Assembly: GCF_022569295.1 (NCBI RefSeq)
Contig: NZ_JAKFIA010000001.1
Coordinates: forward strand, 821,001 to 885,000
Reading direction: 5' to 3'
DNA from: Pedomonas mirosovicensis
GTDB taxonomy: Bacteria > Pseudomonadota > Alphaproteobacteria > Sphingomonadales > Sphingomonadaceae
Length of the DNA: 64,000 nucleotides
Numbering within the stretch: position 1 is the stretch's first letter; each line of letters opens with the position of its first letter. The notes beneath the pieces were generated by a model that was not told the origin of the DNA, made no database searches, and saw only the letters and a program-made list of their open reading frames with translations. A program made the translations under genes and the position numbers. This document shows, in pieces, positions 18,181 through 26,811 of this stretch.

Positions 18181-18572
18181 TGTTGCGTCATAGGCGATCG
18201 AGGCACAGCCGGCCTTCGGCCAGATCAGGCCATTGAAGAGGCCGTTTGGAGCGGTCGAGGCACGGTCAGGTAACGGAGAAGATGGCGGCCATCCCGCAAC
18301 GGCAAACCGGCGTCATGGCGGGCTCACCGGCTTCGTCTCCTACCGACAGGCCGACCCTGCTGCATCCCGGCCTCCCACCGCCACCACGGAGATCGCAGCG
18401 CCCGATGTCCGACGCGCGCCAAGACACGGCTCTGCTCCCGCAGGGCTCCAACGAGGACCGCCTTTCCGGACCGGCGTCGATCCGCGTCGCACACGCCCAT
18501 CGTTCCGATATGAGACGACGGGAGCGACCACGGTCACGGCTGCCTTGATCCTCCTGACGGCGATGACGAAGA
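18181..18572. other. Stretch without a supported gene
   Basis: Some 390 bases between the structured element and the membrane-protein gene. Open frames exist on both strands, but none has a plausible start, ribosome-binding site or recognisable composition. I see no repeats or RNA genes here. It may hold the 3' untranslated region of the membrane gene. Confidence 0.4.
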
Positions 18573-19016
18573 TCAAGCCCGTGCAAGATCCCGGCCGGAC
18601 GGGGCAGGAGCCGCCGCCATCCCAGCGACCCGTACGAAGGCGGTGATACCGACCGCGACCGCGCCGATGACGGAGAACGTGATCTGCCAGGCGTCGGACG
18701 GCATGAGGTGCTTCACGATGCCATGGGTGGCATGGAAGCCGGCGAGCGCCGCCGGCGTGACGAAGGCTGCGGCCACGATCAGCTTCAGCCACATCGGCCG
18801 GACGAAAGTGATGAGGAGACGGCCGGCCGCGAGCGTGATCGCCGCCGCGACGGCGCCGACCAGGATGGCCCCGGGGATGCCGGCGCCCGTGCCGTGCGCC
18901 CAGGCGCCCGCGGTCACGCCGACGAACGCCGGAAGCGCGAAGACTGCCAGCGTGAACAGCAGCCAGCAAAGCAGGCCTATCGCTGCGAGGGATGCAAGTA
19001 TTGCGAGGATGATCAT
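18573..19016 (-). CDS. Small multi-pass membrane protein, unknown function
   Basis: A 147-residue hydrophobic protein with four to five predicted membrane segments (about residues 2-20, 24-40, 46-66, 75-96 and 108-128). One motif-like stretch is GAWAHGTGAGIPGAILVG. The start MIILAILASL was chosen because it begins the first membrane helix and follows a weak purine-rich site. I recognise no family. Comparable small membrane proteins are common cargo next to DUF736 genes on these elements, but that is context only. Confidence 0.65.
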   Translation of the reverse strand: MIILAILASLAAIGLLCWLLFTLAVFALPAFVGVTAGAWAHGTGAGIPGAILVGAVAAAITLAAGRLLITFVRPMWLKLIVAAAFVTPAALAGFHATHGIVKHLMPSDAWQITFSVIGAVAVGITAFVRVAGMAAAPAPSGRDLARA

Positions 19017-19157
19017 GGTGGTGGCCTCCGCATGGACAAGGTCTGACGGTCGCGCCTTCCACCACCACCACGGCGCTGCTGAACTATAGCGCAAGAGCGC
19101 GCGTGCCGGGAGCGGAAATCGGCGTCGATTTCCGCACCAGCGACATGGTCGACCCGG

Positions 19158-19325
19158 TCAGGGGGCGAAGGGGTCGATCTCATGGACGATGGCGGCGGTG
19201 TCGCCGTCATATTCGCTGGCGGGTGTTACCGACAGCGTGCCGTCGCCGGCCTGGAAGATGATGATGGCGGCCATCAGCGTGGTGGCGAGGCTGAAGGCGA
19301 AGGCATGGGCGTCATTGAGGGACAT
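19158..19325 (-). CDS. Small single-pass protein, unknown
   Basis: A 55-residue frame, MSLNDAHAFAFSLATTLMAA followed by IIIFQAGDGTLSV, with one hydrophobic segment (about residues 9-24) and an acidic C-terminal tail. It is preceded by GGACCCGGATCG on the minus strand, a weak ribosome-binding site. It lies 140 bases upstream of the membrane gene on the same strand. No family recognised; kept because the composition looks like a real short membrane peptide. Confidence 0.45.
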   Translation of the reverse strand: MSLNDAHAFAFSLATTLMAAIIIFQAGDGTLSVTPASEYDGDTAAIVHEIDPFAP

Positions 19326-19730
19326 CGATCCGGGTCCTGTTCGCGCGGAGGACCATCCCCCGCTGACAGGCGCCCGAAGAGTCGGGCTGAGCGCTGCAAT
19401 CACCGCGAAGGCGCAGTCGGAGCGGCGGCATGCTCGCATAGCCGACCCTTTACGGGTTGATGGCGACAAGCGATCAGTCAGACCAAGGATCAGCGCGGAT
19501 AAGCGGGGGTGCGCCGTCACGCCACGGAGACGGTTTGGATCCGAGGGCTTGCAGCTATCGACCGGACGTCTGAGGCTCGCATCCGGCCGGCAATCTGTGG
19601 CAAAGTAGACAGCATGCGACTCGATGCATTTGTCAGGCGCCATGCAAGTAGTCCGCCAAATCGGCGGTTGCGGCCATTTATCTGAAATCGCGCCCGGGAT
19701 TTGTAACTCAGGCGCAGGGGAGTCTCCCGA
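19326..19730. other. Intergenic stretch between divergent genes
   Basis: About 400 bases separating the minus-strand small genes from the plus-strand HEPN-like gene. It must contain promoters for both directions, but I could not identify a convincing -35/-10 pair. No RNA gene, repeat or further coding region is supported. Confidence 0.4.
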
Positions 19731-20795
19731 GTGCCTGGATTTACTAAGCGCCATACTAAACGCGACTACGGTCGGGCATTTCCCGCCAGCCACTACAACG
19801 ACCCTCGCGGTGGTCGACCGTCAGCCCTTGAGCGCAACATCCTGCGCTATCGCGCTATTGAGGCCGCTCTGTATCTTTTCTATGCCGACGAAGTCCGCAC
19901 ATTCCTGCTGACAGACGTCTATCGTGCGGCCGTCCGTCAGCCCGGCCAGTCGATGTGGGAACAGCCCGAGCAGCGGCGACTACAAGGAGTGTTCACCGGG
20001 CTTTTGCGTGATGCGGAGAGCCAGAAGAAGATCCGCCAGGAAGATGTAGAGGCGCTTCGCCGCGCATTTGAATACGATCGCCAGCAAGGCAAGAAGCTGA
20101 AAACAGCCTTTGCTTTCGCCATCACGGCCGGCCTGTTCACGGAGGCCGAAGCCTCCGATCTTCAAGATCTGCTCGAATATCGAAACGACATCGCGCATCG
20201 GATTCACTTGGTGATGTCTGATATCAGTCGGAACGTGTGGACTAGCGACCATCTCACATACACCGCGCCCACTTACAAAGGCGACGCATTGGAACGCCTC
20301 CGCGTGTACCGGCGTTCGCTGTGGGAGCGCGCGCGTGGTCAGCTCATACTAACGCTTTCCATGGACAGCATGCTGTTCGAGCTTGCAGAGCATGTCTTCG
20401 AGCAGGACCTGCGGCGCCTGGACCGGATTATCGCTAAGCAAATCGCCCAGGACGAAGAGCGCGTCACGGCGATCAATGCGGAACTTGATTTGCGAGGCGC
20501 GGAATTAGTAGGTGATCTTGCGCCACGATTTCCTGCCAATCATCGGCCCAGCCGCAGCTATGGCGACGACTACATTCCCGCAAGCGGCCATCTCACAAAA
20601 CGCGGCGTTGAGATCTGCTACCGTCTTTTCGACCTCGGTAAGAGCCCGATTGCGGTTGCCTACCTTATGGGGATAACTTTGCGTTCGGCAGAACGGCGCC
20701 AGCGAAGCTGGATCAAAGCTGGCGGGCTTCGGCGCGTTCGCTCCGATGTCGAGCGCTATGATCTGCGGTCGCTCCAGCGACTGCCATCGGGCTAG
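19731..20795 (+). CDS. HEPN-like protein with C-terminal HTH-like region
   Basis: A 354-residue protein, alone on the plus strand amid minus-strand genes. The middle is helical and contains LLEYRNDIAHRIH (Arg151 to His156), matching the R-x4-H signature of HEPN nucleases. The last 60 residues (CYRLFDLGKSPIAVAYLMGI, then TLRSAERRQRSWIKAGG) look like a helix-turn-helix. It opens with GTG after a GGGGAG box. Many HEPN proteins are toxins or phage-defence RNases, so this may be one. The family is not recognised and the HEPN call rests on one motif. Confidence 0.6.
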   Translation: MPGFTKRHTKRDYGRAFPASHYNDPRGGRPSALERNILRYRAIEAALYLFYADEVRTFLLTDVYRAAVRQPGQSMWEQPEQRRLQGVFTGLLRDAESQKKIRQEDVEALRRAFEYDRQQGKKLKTAFAFAITAGLFTEAEASDLQDLLEYRNDIAHRIHLVMSDISRNVWTSDHLTYTAPTYKGDALERLRVYRRSLWERARGQLILTLSMDSMLFELAEHVFEQDLRRLDRIIAKQIAQDEERVTAINAELDLRGAELVGDLAPRFPANHRPSRSYGDDYIPASGHLTKRGVEICYRLFDLGKSPIAVAYLMGITLRSAERRQRSWIKAGGLRRVRSDVERYDLRSLQRLPSG

Positions 20796-20802
20796 GCGGC
20801 GC

Positions 20803-21726
20803 TCACGCGCCGCCGAACTTCCAGACCGGGATGCCGAGCTTCTTGGCTTTGTCGGCAAGGTTGTCGTGAATACCGGTGCCGGGGAAGTGCATCACGCCTT
20901 TGGGCACGATCTCCAGTATTTCGTCGTTGCGCTTGAACGGCGCTGCGCGGCCGTGCTTCGTCCAGTCGGGCGCGAAGCCGATCTGCGGGACGTTGCGGTT
21001 CTTCGCCCAGAGCGAGGCGATTTTCTCGGCGCCTTTCGGCGACTTGCCGTGGATCAGCACCATGTCGGGATGCTTCTCGTGGACCTGGTCGAGCTTGGCC
21101 CAGATCAGCCGATGGTCGTCATAGTCGAGCCCGCCGGTGACGACGATCTTCGGGCCGGGAGGAAGGAGCACCTCCTGGTCGGCACGCTTCTTCGCCATCA
21201 GGAAATCGCGGCTGTCGATCATCGCCGAGGTCAGGTTGCGATGGTTGACCTTCGATCCGCTGCGGGGGAGCCAGGGCTTGCCGACGTGGCGTTCGTAGTG
21301 CTCGGCGGCCTGGTCGCGCATCAGTTCGAAGGCGTTCTGCCGTTCGATCAGCGTCATGCCCTCGGCGATCAGGCGCTCCAGTTCGACGGACTTCACCTCG
21401 CTGCCGTCCTGTTCACGCTGCGCCCGCTTCTGGGCCTGCTCGTTGTCGTCCAGTTCCCGGCCGATCCGGTCGGTGGCGCGATGGAAGACATTGACAGTCG
21501 ACCACAGGAGATCGTCGAGATCGGGTTCGAGGCGCGTGTCCTCCAGGGTGCCGATCAGGGCGTCGAAGATGTCGGCGACGGCGCCTGCGACCTGGTTGCC
21601 GTCGGGCAGAAGCCGCTGGTCGGGCTCTTCGGCGAAGGGACGGTAGCCATGGAGTTGCAGTTCGTTGAGGACATGGTCGGTGGGTGAGGATTCGTGGTGC
21701 GGTTCGTAGTCGTCGTGATCGCGCAT
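20803..21726 (-). CDS. DUF2493 protein, cpYpsA-related SLOG family
   Basis: A 307-residue protein. The C-terminal third carries the YspA/cpYpsA-related SLOG domain: KIVVTGGLDYDDHRLIW, MVLIHGKSPKGAEKIASLWA and the closing VMHFPGTGIHDNLADKAKKL. SLOG domains bind nucleotides or nucleic-acid-related ligands, and some act in conflict systems; for plasmid-borne DUF2493 proteins the role is unknown. The N-terminal 190 residues are helical and conserved in alphaproteobacterial plasmid versions. It converges on the HEPN-like gene with 7 bases between stops and has a structured element upstream. Confidence 0.88.
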   Translation of the reverse strand: MRDHDDYEPHHESSPTDHVLNELQLHGYRPFAEEPDQRLLPDGNQVAGAVADIFDALIGTLEDTRLEPDLDDLLWSTVNVFHRATDRIGRELDDNEQAQKRAQREQDGSEVKSVELERLIAEGMTLIERQNAFELMRDQAAEHYERHVGKPWLPRSGSKVNHRNLTSAMIDSRDFLMAKKRADQEVLLPPGPKIVVTGGLDYDDHRLIWAKLDQVHEKHPDMVLIHGKSPKGAEKIASLWAKNRNVPQIGFAPDWTKHGRAAPFKRNDEILEIVPKGVMHFPGTGIHDNLADKAKKLGIPVWKFGGA

Positions 21727-21824
21727 GAGATGCTCCGTCGGTTGGACCGCGAACCGTCGCGGCCTTCATGGCGACGAAGCCCACGGGCCGGACGGCCGGG
21801 CACCCGGAGCGCAAGCGTAGGGCC

Positions 21825-21900
21825 CGATGGCTAAGGCCGGCTATTTTGCCTCGCGATGGAAAGCGGCCTTCAGGCCGCGCCGGAAAATAGTCGGCCGCCG
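21825..21900 (-). ncRNA. Structured intergenic element, copy 2 (upstream of DUF2493)
   Basis: On the plus strand a 13-base outer stem (GGCCGGCTATTTT 21834-21846 with AAAATAGTCGGCC 21883-21895; one G-T pair) encloses the internal segment GCCTCGCGATGGAAA and a GCGGCC-TTCA-GGCCGC hairpin (21862-21877). It is preceded by GGCTAAGG. The layout and internal segment match copy 1 at 18106-18180, while the stem sequences differ but still pair. Compensatory change of this kind points to a conserved structure, RNA or DNA, ahead of the DUF2493 gene. Confidence 0.65.
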
Positions 21901-22025
21901 CCATTGCCCGGCTGGCCGGCTTGTGGGCCGATCGCCCTCTCGAAGGCCGAGGCGCGGTCCCCATCCGATGGATTGACGTATCCGCCGAGCACGGCGGCGA
22001 CCCCGCAGATCCGTCCTCCTGCCTG

Positions 22026-23060
22026 CTATGCCGCCAGCGCCATGAAGCGGGCGACGTCCTGCGGCGCGACCTGCGACCGGGCCTCCACGCGCAGTGCGTT
22101 CAGGCCGAGGGTGCGCAGATCCTCGTTGAAGTCGCCCAGGTTCGGCGAGATGACGATCGCCTCGATCCCGGCAGCGCTCGCTCGTTCGATGAGGATGTCG
22201 CGCGCGCCGTCACCGGCTGGATCGTTGTCGCGGACGATGTAGAGCCGCTGCAGCGTGTCGGGGAACAGAATGGCGGCGAGATGGGCCGCCGAGAGCGCCG
22301 CCAGCATCGGCATGTCGGGAAGGACCTGCCGGAGCGACAGGACGGTCTCGATGCCTTCGCCGGCCGCCATCACATCGCTTGCCGTTCCGAAGCGCACGGC
22401 GTTGCCGAGAAGATCGCCCATTGCCCGCCTCGGCGTGTCGATCGGCGCCTTGTCGCGGCGGCGGGGATCGAGCCAGGTGCGATGCGCCCCGGTGATCTTG
22501 CCGTCGAGGTTGGTGACTTCAGCGATCATCGCCGGCCAGGTTTCGGTCGGCGAATGCTCGTCGGGGAGATAGTAGCAGCGCGGGTGGAAATGCAGGCTTC
22601 CGGTTCCGCGTAAATCCGTAATGCCGCGTTCCCGTAAATACCCCTCTACGAGCGTGCCGTAGATCGGCTGGGACATGCGAACGAGGCGGCGCGCCGCTTC
22701 GGGCGAGCCATGCGGCGCCGGGCTCTGCCGCTTGTATTCATGCGGTTCCGGCTCCGGTGGCGGCATGCTGAGGAACGTCCGGGCCTCGTCGGCGACGTCC
22801 TTGAAGTCGACCAGGCCGCAGCTTTCCCGGATGACGTCGAGAAGATCGCCATGTTCGCCCGTCGCCGCGTCGGTCCATTTGCCGGCTGGACCCTTCGGCG
22901 AGTCCTTCAGCCGGATGTACATCGAGCGGCCCGGAGTGTTGCGGACGTCGCCCACCAGCCAGTAGCCGCCTTCGCGGCGACCGCTGGAGAGATAGTGCCG
23001 GCACACCGCCTCGGTACGATCGGCGAGACGGCGTGCAAGATCATGCGGATTTTGCGCCAT
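22026..23060 (-). CDS. Toprim-domain protein (DUF7146-like, primase-related)
   Basis: A 344-residue protein. The N-terminal part has a degenerate primase or zinc-ribbon-like region with GGYWLVGDVRNTPGRSMYIR and GKWTDAATGEHGDLLDVI. The C-terminal part is a Toprim fold with VMAAGEGIETVLSLRQ (glutamate motif) and LYIVRDNDPAGDGARDIL (DxD motif). Proteins like this on alphaproteobacterial plasmids and phages are annotated Toprim/primase-related. It probably helps replicate or process the element's DNA. It follows the long ParB-family gene, separated by a strong hairpin, on the same strand. Confidence 0.9.
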   Translation of the reverse strand: MAQNPHDLARRLADRTEAVCRHYLSSGRREGGYWLVGDVRNTPGRSMYIRLKDSPKGPAGKWTDAATGEHGDLLDVIRESCGLVDFKDVADEARTFLSMPPPEPEPHEYKRQSPAPHGSPEAARRLVRMSQPIYGTLVEGYLRERGITDLRGTGSLHFHPRCYYLPDEHSPTETWPAMIAEVTNLDGKITGAHRTWLDPRRRDKAPIDTPRRAMGDLLGNAVRFGTASDVMAAGEGIETVLSLRQVLPDMPMLAALSAAHLAAILFPDTLQRLYIVRDNDPAGDGARDILIERASAAGIEAIVISPNLGDFNEDLRTLGLNALRVEARSQVAPQDVARFMALAA

Positions 23061-23080
23061 GGTCGTTTCCCATGCGAAAA

Positions 23081-23102
23081 GGCCCGCCGTCGCCGGCGGG
23101 CC
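23081..23102 (-). terminator. Rho-independent terminator-like hairpin between parB-like and Toprim genes
   Basis: GGCCCGCC-GTCGCC-GGCGGGCC forms a perfect 8-base stem, followed on the minus strand by TTTTCGC. It lies 21 bases after the ParB-family stop and 20 bases before the Toprim start. It should therefore cut read-through from parB or act as an attenuator for the Toprim gene. Confidence 0.7.
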
Positions 23103-23123
23103 AATCTCGCAAGTCGTTGATGG

Positions 23124-25232
23124 TTATTCGGCCGCGACCGCGTGGGGAGCGGCGTTGGCGATCTCATCTTCTGCGAGCGGCTCGTCTTCGACCATGGCCG
23201 TTTCGCCGCCGATTGCCGTCGATTGTTCGACCGCCTCAACAGATTCGTTGCTCACGGTGGGCTCGACATTCGACGCGCCCCGATCGGCGGTGCGCAACGG
23301 TTCGGGCAACCAGCCGGTATCGGCGAGCAGCGTCTGCGCTTCCGCTGCCATGTCGCCCTTCTTGAGATGCTCGATCCGATCGGCGGCGCGCTGCCCCTTC
23401 GCCTGGGAAACCGCCTGAAGGATGCGAGACTTCGTCACCCTTCCGAGGAAGTTGTCCACGGTCGGCTTCCACCCGGCCGCCGCCATGTCGAGGTCGACCG
23501 CGTGCGCCAGCCGGTCGGCATGGGCGGCAGAACGGGGCCGCCGGTTCCAGGGCTCGTACACGGCGTTCACCGAAAGGCTGACGATGTGGGCGAACAGGCC
23601 CGCCTGGCTGTCGCCGTCCCATTCCCGCAGCGCGTCCCAGAGATCGGCCGATTCCTTGGGAAGCGCCTTCGACCAGCTTTCGTGCCGCACGCGGATCGCC
23701 TCCGCCGACACGCTGTCGTTGAGCCCCGGCGCCTGCGTCCCGAAGCTGACGCTCTTCAGGTCGAGTTCGAGGCAGCTATCCGAGCCGTAGTGGTAGAAGG
23801 CCTTTAGCGTCAGGACGTGCAAGGCTGCGACGAAGGCAACGTCCGGTCGCTCGCCGAGCGCATTGCGCAGGCCGAGCGTCCGGTGCGAGGTCAGCTCGGT
23901 CATCAGGCGGTCGGAGATGGGTGAGAGACCCTCGTCCTCCTCCGGCTCGGCGTCTGGCTCCGCCGTCATGACAGCCTCGTCGCCTTCATAGCCGGCGGCC
24001 ACTGCGCGTTCATCGTCACCGTCCGTGTCCGGCTCGGACGCAGGTTCGACCGACAATTCATCTTCCGGGCGGACATAGCCGCGCTCGACGCGAAGCTGGC
24101 CATCAGCGCCAATGCTGACGAAAGCGCCGGCGCGCGCGATCTCGGCCGCGTCGAACACCGCGGGACGATTGTCGAAGCCCTCGATCAGCGTCTCCAGCTC
24201 CGACAGGCGCTCATCCACCTCGTCCGGCAGTTCGTCGGCGTCTTGGTATTCCTCGGACAGCCGATCGAACTCGGCCTGGAGCGCATCGCGGCTTGCGGCC
24301 TCTTCGGTAGTCAGCAGTACCGTCTCGCCGCGAAGCTGGCGGAGACCGAAGGCGTGGCCATAGGCGAAGTCGGGTGCGACCTCGATCCACTTCCAGCCTT
24401 CGGCAGCGATCGCCTCGGCGTCCGACTTCAGCTTGTCGGCGACCATCTGGTCGATCAGCGCCACGTCCTGTAGCCAGCCGCCATCGTCGCCCTGGAACAG
24501 GTCGCGCTGCACTGTGCCACCAGCCGCCACATAGGCGTCGAGGCCGACGAACTGCGCCCGCTTGTCGGAGGCGCGGACCGCGCCCTCGGTCAGCATGCGC
24601 CGGATGACGTAGGGCTGCTTGTCGTAGGAGGCCTTCAGCCGCTCGAATGCCTGCTCCTGACGTTCATGGTCGCCGGAGACGGTGAAGGCCATGAGCTGGT
24701 CGAGCGTCATGCCGTCCTCGGCATAAACGTCGAGCAAGGCCGGGGAGACCGCGGCCAGCTTCAGGCGCTGTTTCACCACGTTGACCGAGACAAAGAAAGC
24801 GGCCGCGATCTCTTCCTCGGATTGGCCCTTCTCGCGCAGCGCCAGGAAGGCCCGGAACTGGTCCAGGGGGTGCAACGGCGCACGCTGGACGTTCTCGGCG
24901 AGCGAGTCCTCCTCGGCGATGCCGCTGTCGCGGACGATGCACGGCACGGGCGCGGTCTTGGCGAGGCGCTTCCGCTTCACGAGCAGTTCCAGGGCCCGGT
25001 AGCGCCGGCCGCCAGCCGGGATCTCGAACATGCCGGTTTCGACACCGGCCTGGTCGACGACAGGGCGCACGCTGAGGCCCTGCAGGAGACCGCGGCGAGC
25101 GATGTCCTCGGCCAGCTCCTCGATCGAGACGCCGGCCTTCACGCGCCGGACGTTGGACTGGGAGAGCAAGAGCTTGTTGAAGGGGATGTCGCGCGAGGGC
25201 GAGAGGGTGATTTTTTGAACGGCAGTCGCCAT
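23124..25232 (-). CDS. ParB/RepB/Spo0J-family protein, long plasmid type
   Basis: A 702-residue protein. Residues 10-200 form a ParB N-terminal nuclease/CTPase-like and HTH unit: IPFNKLLLSQSNVRRVKAGV, FEIPAGGRRYRALELLVK, AENVQRAPLHPLDQFRAF and the HTH IAAAFFVSVNVVKQRLKLA. The remaining 500 residues are specific to the long alphaproteobacterial plasmid version and include an acidic region near residues 400-430. Genuine partition ParBs are much shorter, so this one may act in gene control or DNA processing. The start codon follows a hairpin whose 3' arm abuts the ribosome-binding site. Confidence 0.9.
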   Translation of the reverse strand: MATAVQKITLSPSRDIPFNKLLLSQSNVRRVKAGVSIEELAEDIARRGLLQGLSVRPVVDQAGVETGMFEIPAGGRRYRALELLVKRKRLAKTAPVPCIVRDSGIAEEDSLAENVQRAPLHPLDQFRAFLALREKGQSEEEIAAAFFVSVNVVKQRLKLAAVSPALLDVYAEDGMTLDQLMAFTVSGDHERQEQAFERLKASYDKQPYVIRRMLTEGAVRASDKRAQFVGLDAYVAAGGTVQRDLFQGDDGGWLQDVALIDQMVADKLKSDAEAIAAEGWKWIEVAPDFAYGHAFGLRQLRGETVLLTTEEAASRDALQAEFDRLSEEYQDADELPDEVDERLSELETLIEGFDNRPAVFDAAEIARAGAFVSIGADGQLRVERGYVRPEDELSVEPASEPDTDGDDERAVAAGYEGDEAVMTAEPDAEPEEDEGLSPISDRLMTELTSHRTLGLRNALGERPDVAFVAALHVLTLKAFYHYGSDSCLELDLKSVSFGTQAPGLNDSVSAEAIRVRHESWSKALPKESADLWDALREWDGDSQAGLFAHIVSLSVNAVYEPWNRRPRSAAHADRLAHAVDLDMAAAGWKPTVDNFLGRVTKSRILQAVSQAKGQRAADRIEHLKKGDMAAEAQTLLADTGWLPEPLRTADRGASNVEPTVSNESVEAVEQSTAIGGETAMVEDEPLAEDEIANAAPHAVAAE

Positions 25233-25406
25233 GGGATGATACTCCGTGACGGGCGGCCGAAAGACTCTCTCTCGACCTCCAACCCGTCACGAAGCGCAGC
25301 GCCGCCCTCTCACTCTGGAGGGCAGCGCCGCAGAACCGACGATAAGAGAAGGCGGAAAGGCACGAAGCCGGAGATACGCAAAGCCGTGTCTCCGGCTTTC
25401 CGGGGG
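25233..25406 (-). promoter_or_regulatory. Structured 5' leader of the ParB-family gene (copy A)
   Basis: Read on the minus strand, a first hairpin uses the arms at 25364-25374 and 25389-25399 (GAAGCCGGAGA type). An AGAGTGAGAGGGC stretch follows, then a second stem from CGTGACGGG (25283-25291) pairing perfectly with CCCGTCACG (25245-25253), 13 bases before the start codon. The ribosome-binding GGAG begins at the foot of this stem. The spacer upstream of the DUF932 gene has the same order of elements. A translational control element is likely; the ligand or partner is unknown. Confidence 0.65.
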
Positions 25407-26603
25407 TCAGGCCGCCCGGTCGAGCAGCTTCTTGGCCCGTGCCTCCAGGTCGAGCCGCGCGTCCTGCTGGCTCTTATCGCGCGCGACCGCGGTGATGCCC
25501 TGCACGAAGTCGAACACGCTTTCCGGCTTGCGGCCCTCCTCGGCGAGCACCGTCTCGATGATCTTTGCCGTCTCGGTCTTCGAGAACCCGCGCTTGCGCA
25601 GGAACTCGCTGCGGTCATCGTCGGTGCGCGCCACGATCTTCTCGCGCGCGGCCTTGATGCCGTTGACGAAGGGCAGCGGTGAGGAATTGGCGAAGCGGGT
25701 CAACGCCGGCGCCGCCTCATGGGCGAAACGCGAAGCGGCGTATTTCGAGTGGCGGATGGTGATCTCCTCGAAATCCTCGACGCCCCAGAGATTTCGGTTC
25801 TGGCAAACAGCGCGGAGATAGAAGCTCGCCATGCCAAGCGTCTTCGCGCCCACCTCGGAATTCCAGCAATAGAAGCCGCGGAAATAGAGGTCGGGCGAGC
25901 CGTCGGGCAGTCGGCCGGCCTCGATAGGGTTGAGGTCGTCGACCAGGAAGAGGAAGACGTCCCGATCCGAGGCATAGAGGGTGGTCGTGTCCTGGGTGAT
26001 GTCGACGCGCGGATTGTAGACCCCCGTCGACCAGTCGAGGACGCCTGGCACCTTCCAGCGGGTGTCGCCGGTGCCATTGCCGGCAATGCGCTGCACGGCT
26101 GCGACCAGCTCGTGGTCGAAGATGCGGCCATAGTCGGGCCCGGTGACGGCGCGCAGCTCGACGCGGCCATCTTCGATCTCGAGGGTCTTCACCTGCTCGG
26201 CGCGATGGGAGGTCAGCCCATATTGCAGGTTGATTCCGGCGAGCGGCGCCGGAAGCCGGCGCAGATAGGCCGTCGGCGCGCCAACCAAACCGGCGAGCTG
26301 GCCGAAACTCCAATGGGTGGGCGCGATCGGCGCATCCGACCCGGGCAGCATTAGCGCCAGGCGCTCGGCATCGTCGCGGCTGGCGTCTACCCGGATCGCC
26401 GCGCTCTCGACGGTTCTGGTGCGGCTCCGCTCGGTCCGGCCCCGGACGGCGGCATAGAGGTCCGACAGGGATAGGTAGCGCTCGTCGGCCGGCCGCGAGA
26501 ACCATTCCGATGATACGCGGCCGATCCGCTCGCCGCGATTCACATCCACTTTGTAGCCGCCAGCGCGGTCGCGAGCGGCGTCCAGAATCTCCACATGCGT
26601 CAT
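25407..26603 (-). CDS. DUF932 protein (plasmid/phage type)
   Basis: A 398-residue DUF932 protein with the usual landmarks: IAPTHWSFGQLAGLVGAPTA, LRRLPAPLAGINLQYGL, LRAVTGPDYGRIFDHELVAA, DRDVFLFLVDD and YFRGFYCWNSEVGAKTLGMA. DUF932 proteins are common on plasmids and phages; no enzymatic role is established. It starts ATG with GGAGA upstream, at the foot of a leader hairpin shared with the ParB-family gene. The pair ParB-like/DUF932 is typical of large alphaproteobacterial plasmids. Confidence 0.92.
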   Translation of the reverse strand: MTHVEILDAARDRAGGYKVDVNRGERIGRVSSEWFSRPADERYLSLSDLYAAVRGRTERSRTRTVESAAIRVDASRDDAERLALMLPGSDAPIAPTHWSFGQLAGLVGAPTAYLRRLPAPLAGINLQYGLTSHRAEQVKTLEIEDGRVELRAVTGPDYGRIFDHELVAAVQRIAGNGTGDTRWKVPGVLDWSTGVYNPRVDITQDTTTLYASDRDVFLFLVDDLNPIEAGRLPDGSPDLYFRGFYCWNSEVGAKTLGMASFYLRAVCQNRNLWGVEDFEEITIRHSKYAASRFAHEAAPALTRFANSSPLPFVNGIKAAREKIVARTDDDRSEFLRKRGFSKTETAKIIETVLAEEGRKPESVFDFVQGITAVARDKSQQDARLDLEARAKKLLDRAA

Positions 26604-26811
26604 GGCTAGTCTCCACGACGGGCGCCGGAGGCCTCTCCTCCAACCCTCAACCCGTCACGGAAAACCCGTCCGCACTCTCACTCTCGGGGGCGTTGCGGGG
26701 TCTCCCCGCAGAAGTGGGCGGCCGAGACCTAGGACACGGCCGCAGGGGAAGGCTTTCCGCAAAGACGTGAAGCCGGAAATCAGGATGTCAGGATCGGCGA
26801 CGTTCCGGCTT
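26604..26811 (-). promoter_or_regulatory. Structured 5' leader of the DUF932 gene (copy B)
   Basis: Homologous in layout to the leader at 25233-25406. A GAAGCCGGAA/TTCCGGCTTTC hairpin (26769-26778 with 26803-26813) overlaps the preceding stop codon. It is followed by GAGAGTGAGAG, then CGTGACGGG (26651-26659) pairing with CCCGTCGTG (26614-26622). The two changed positions become G-U pairs, so the stem would hold in RNA but be imperfect in DNA. The GGAGA ribosome-binding site touches the stem, 5 bases from the start codon region. Confidence 0.62.

Noticed and set aside
18233-18646. 137-codon plus-strand frame between the DUF736 and membrane genes
   Set aside because: No start signal and arginine/proline-rich composition typical of chance frames in GC-rich DNA.
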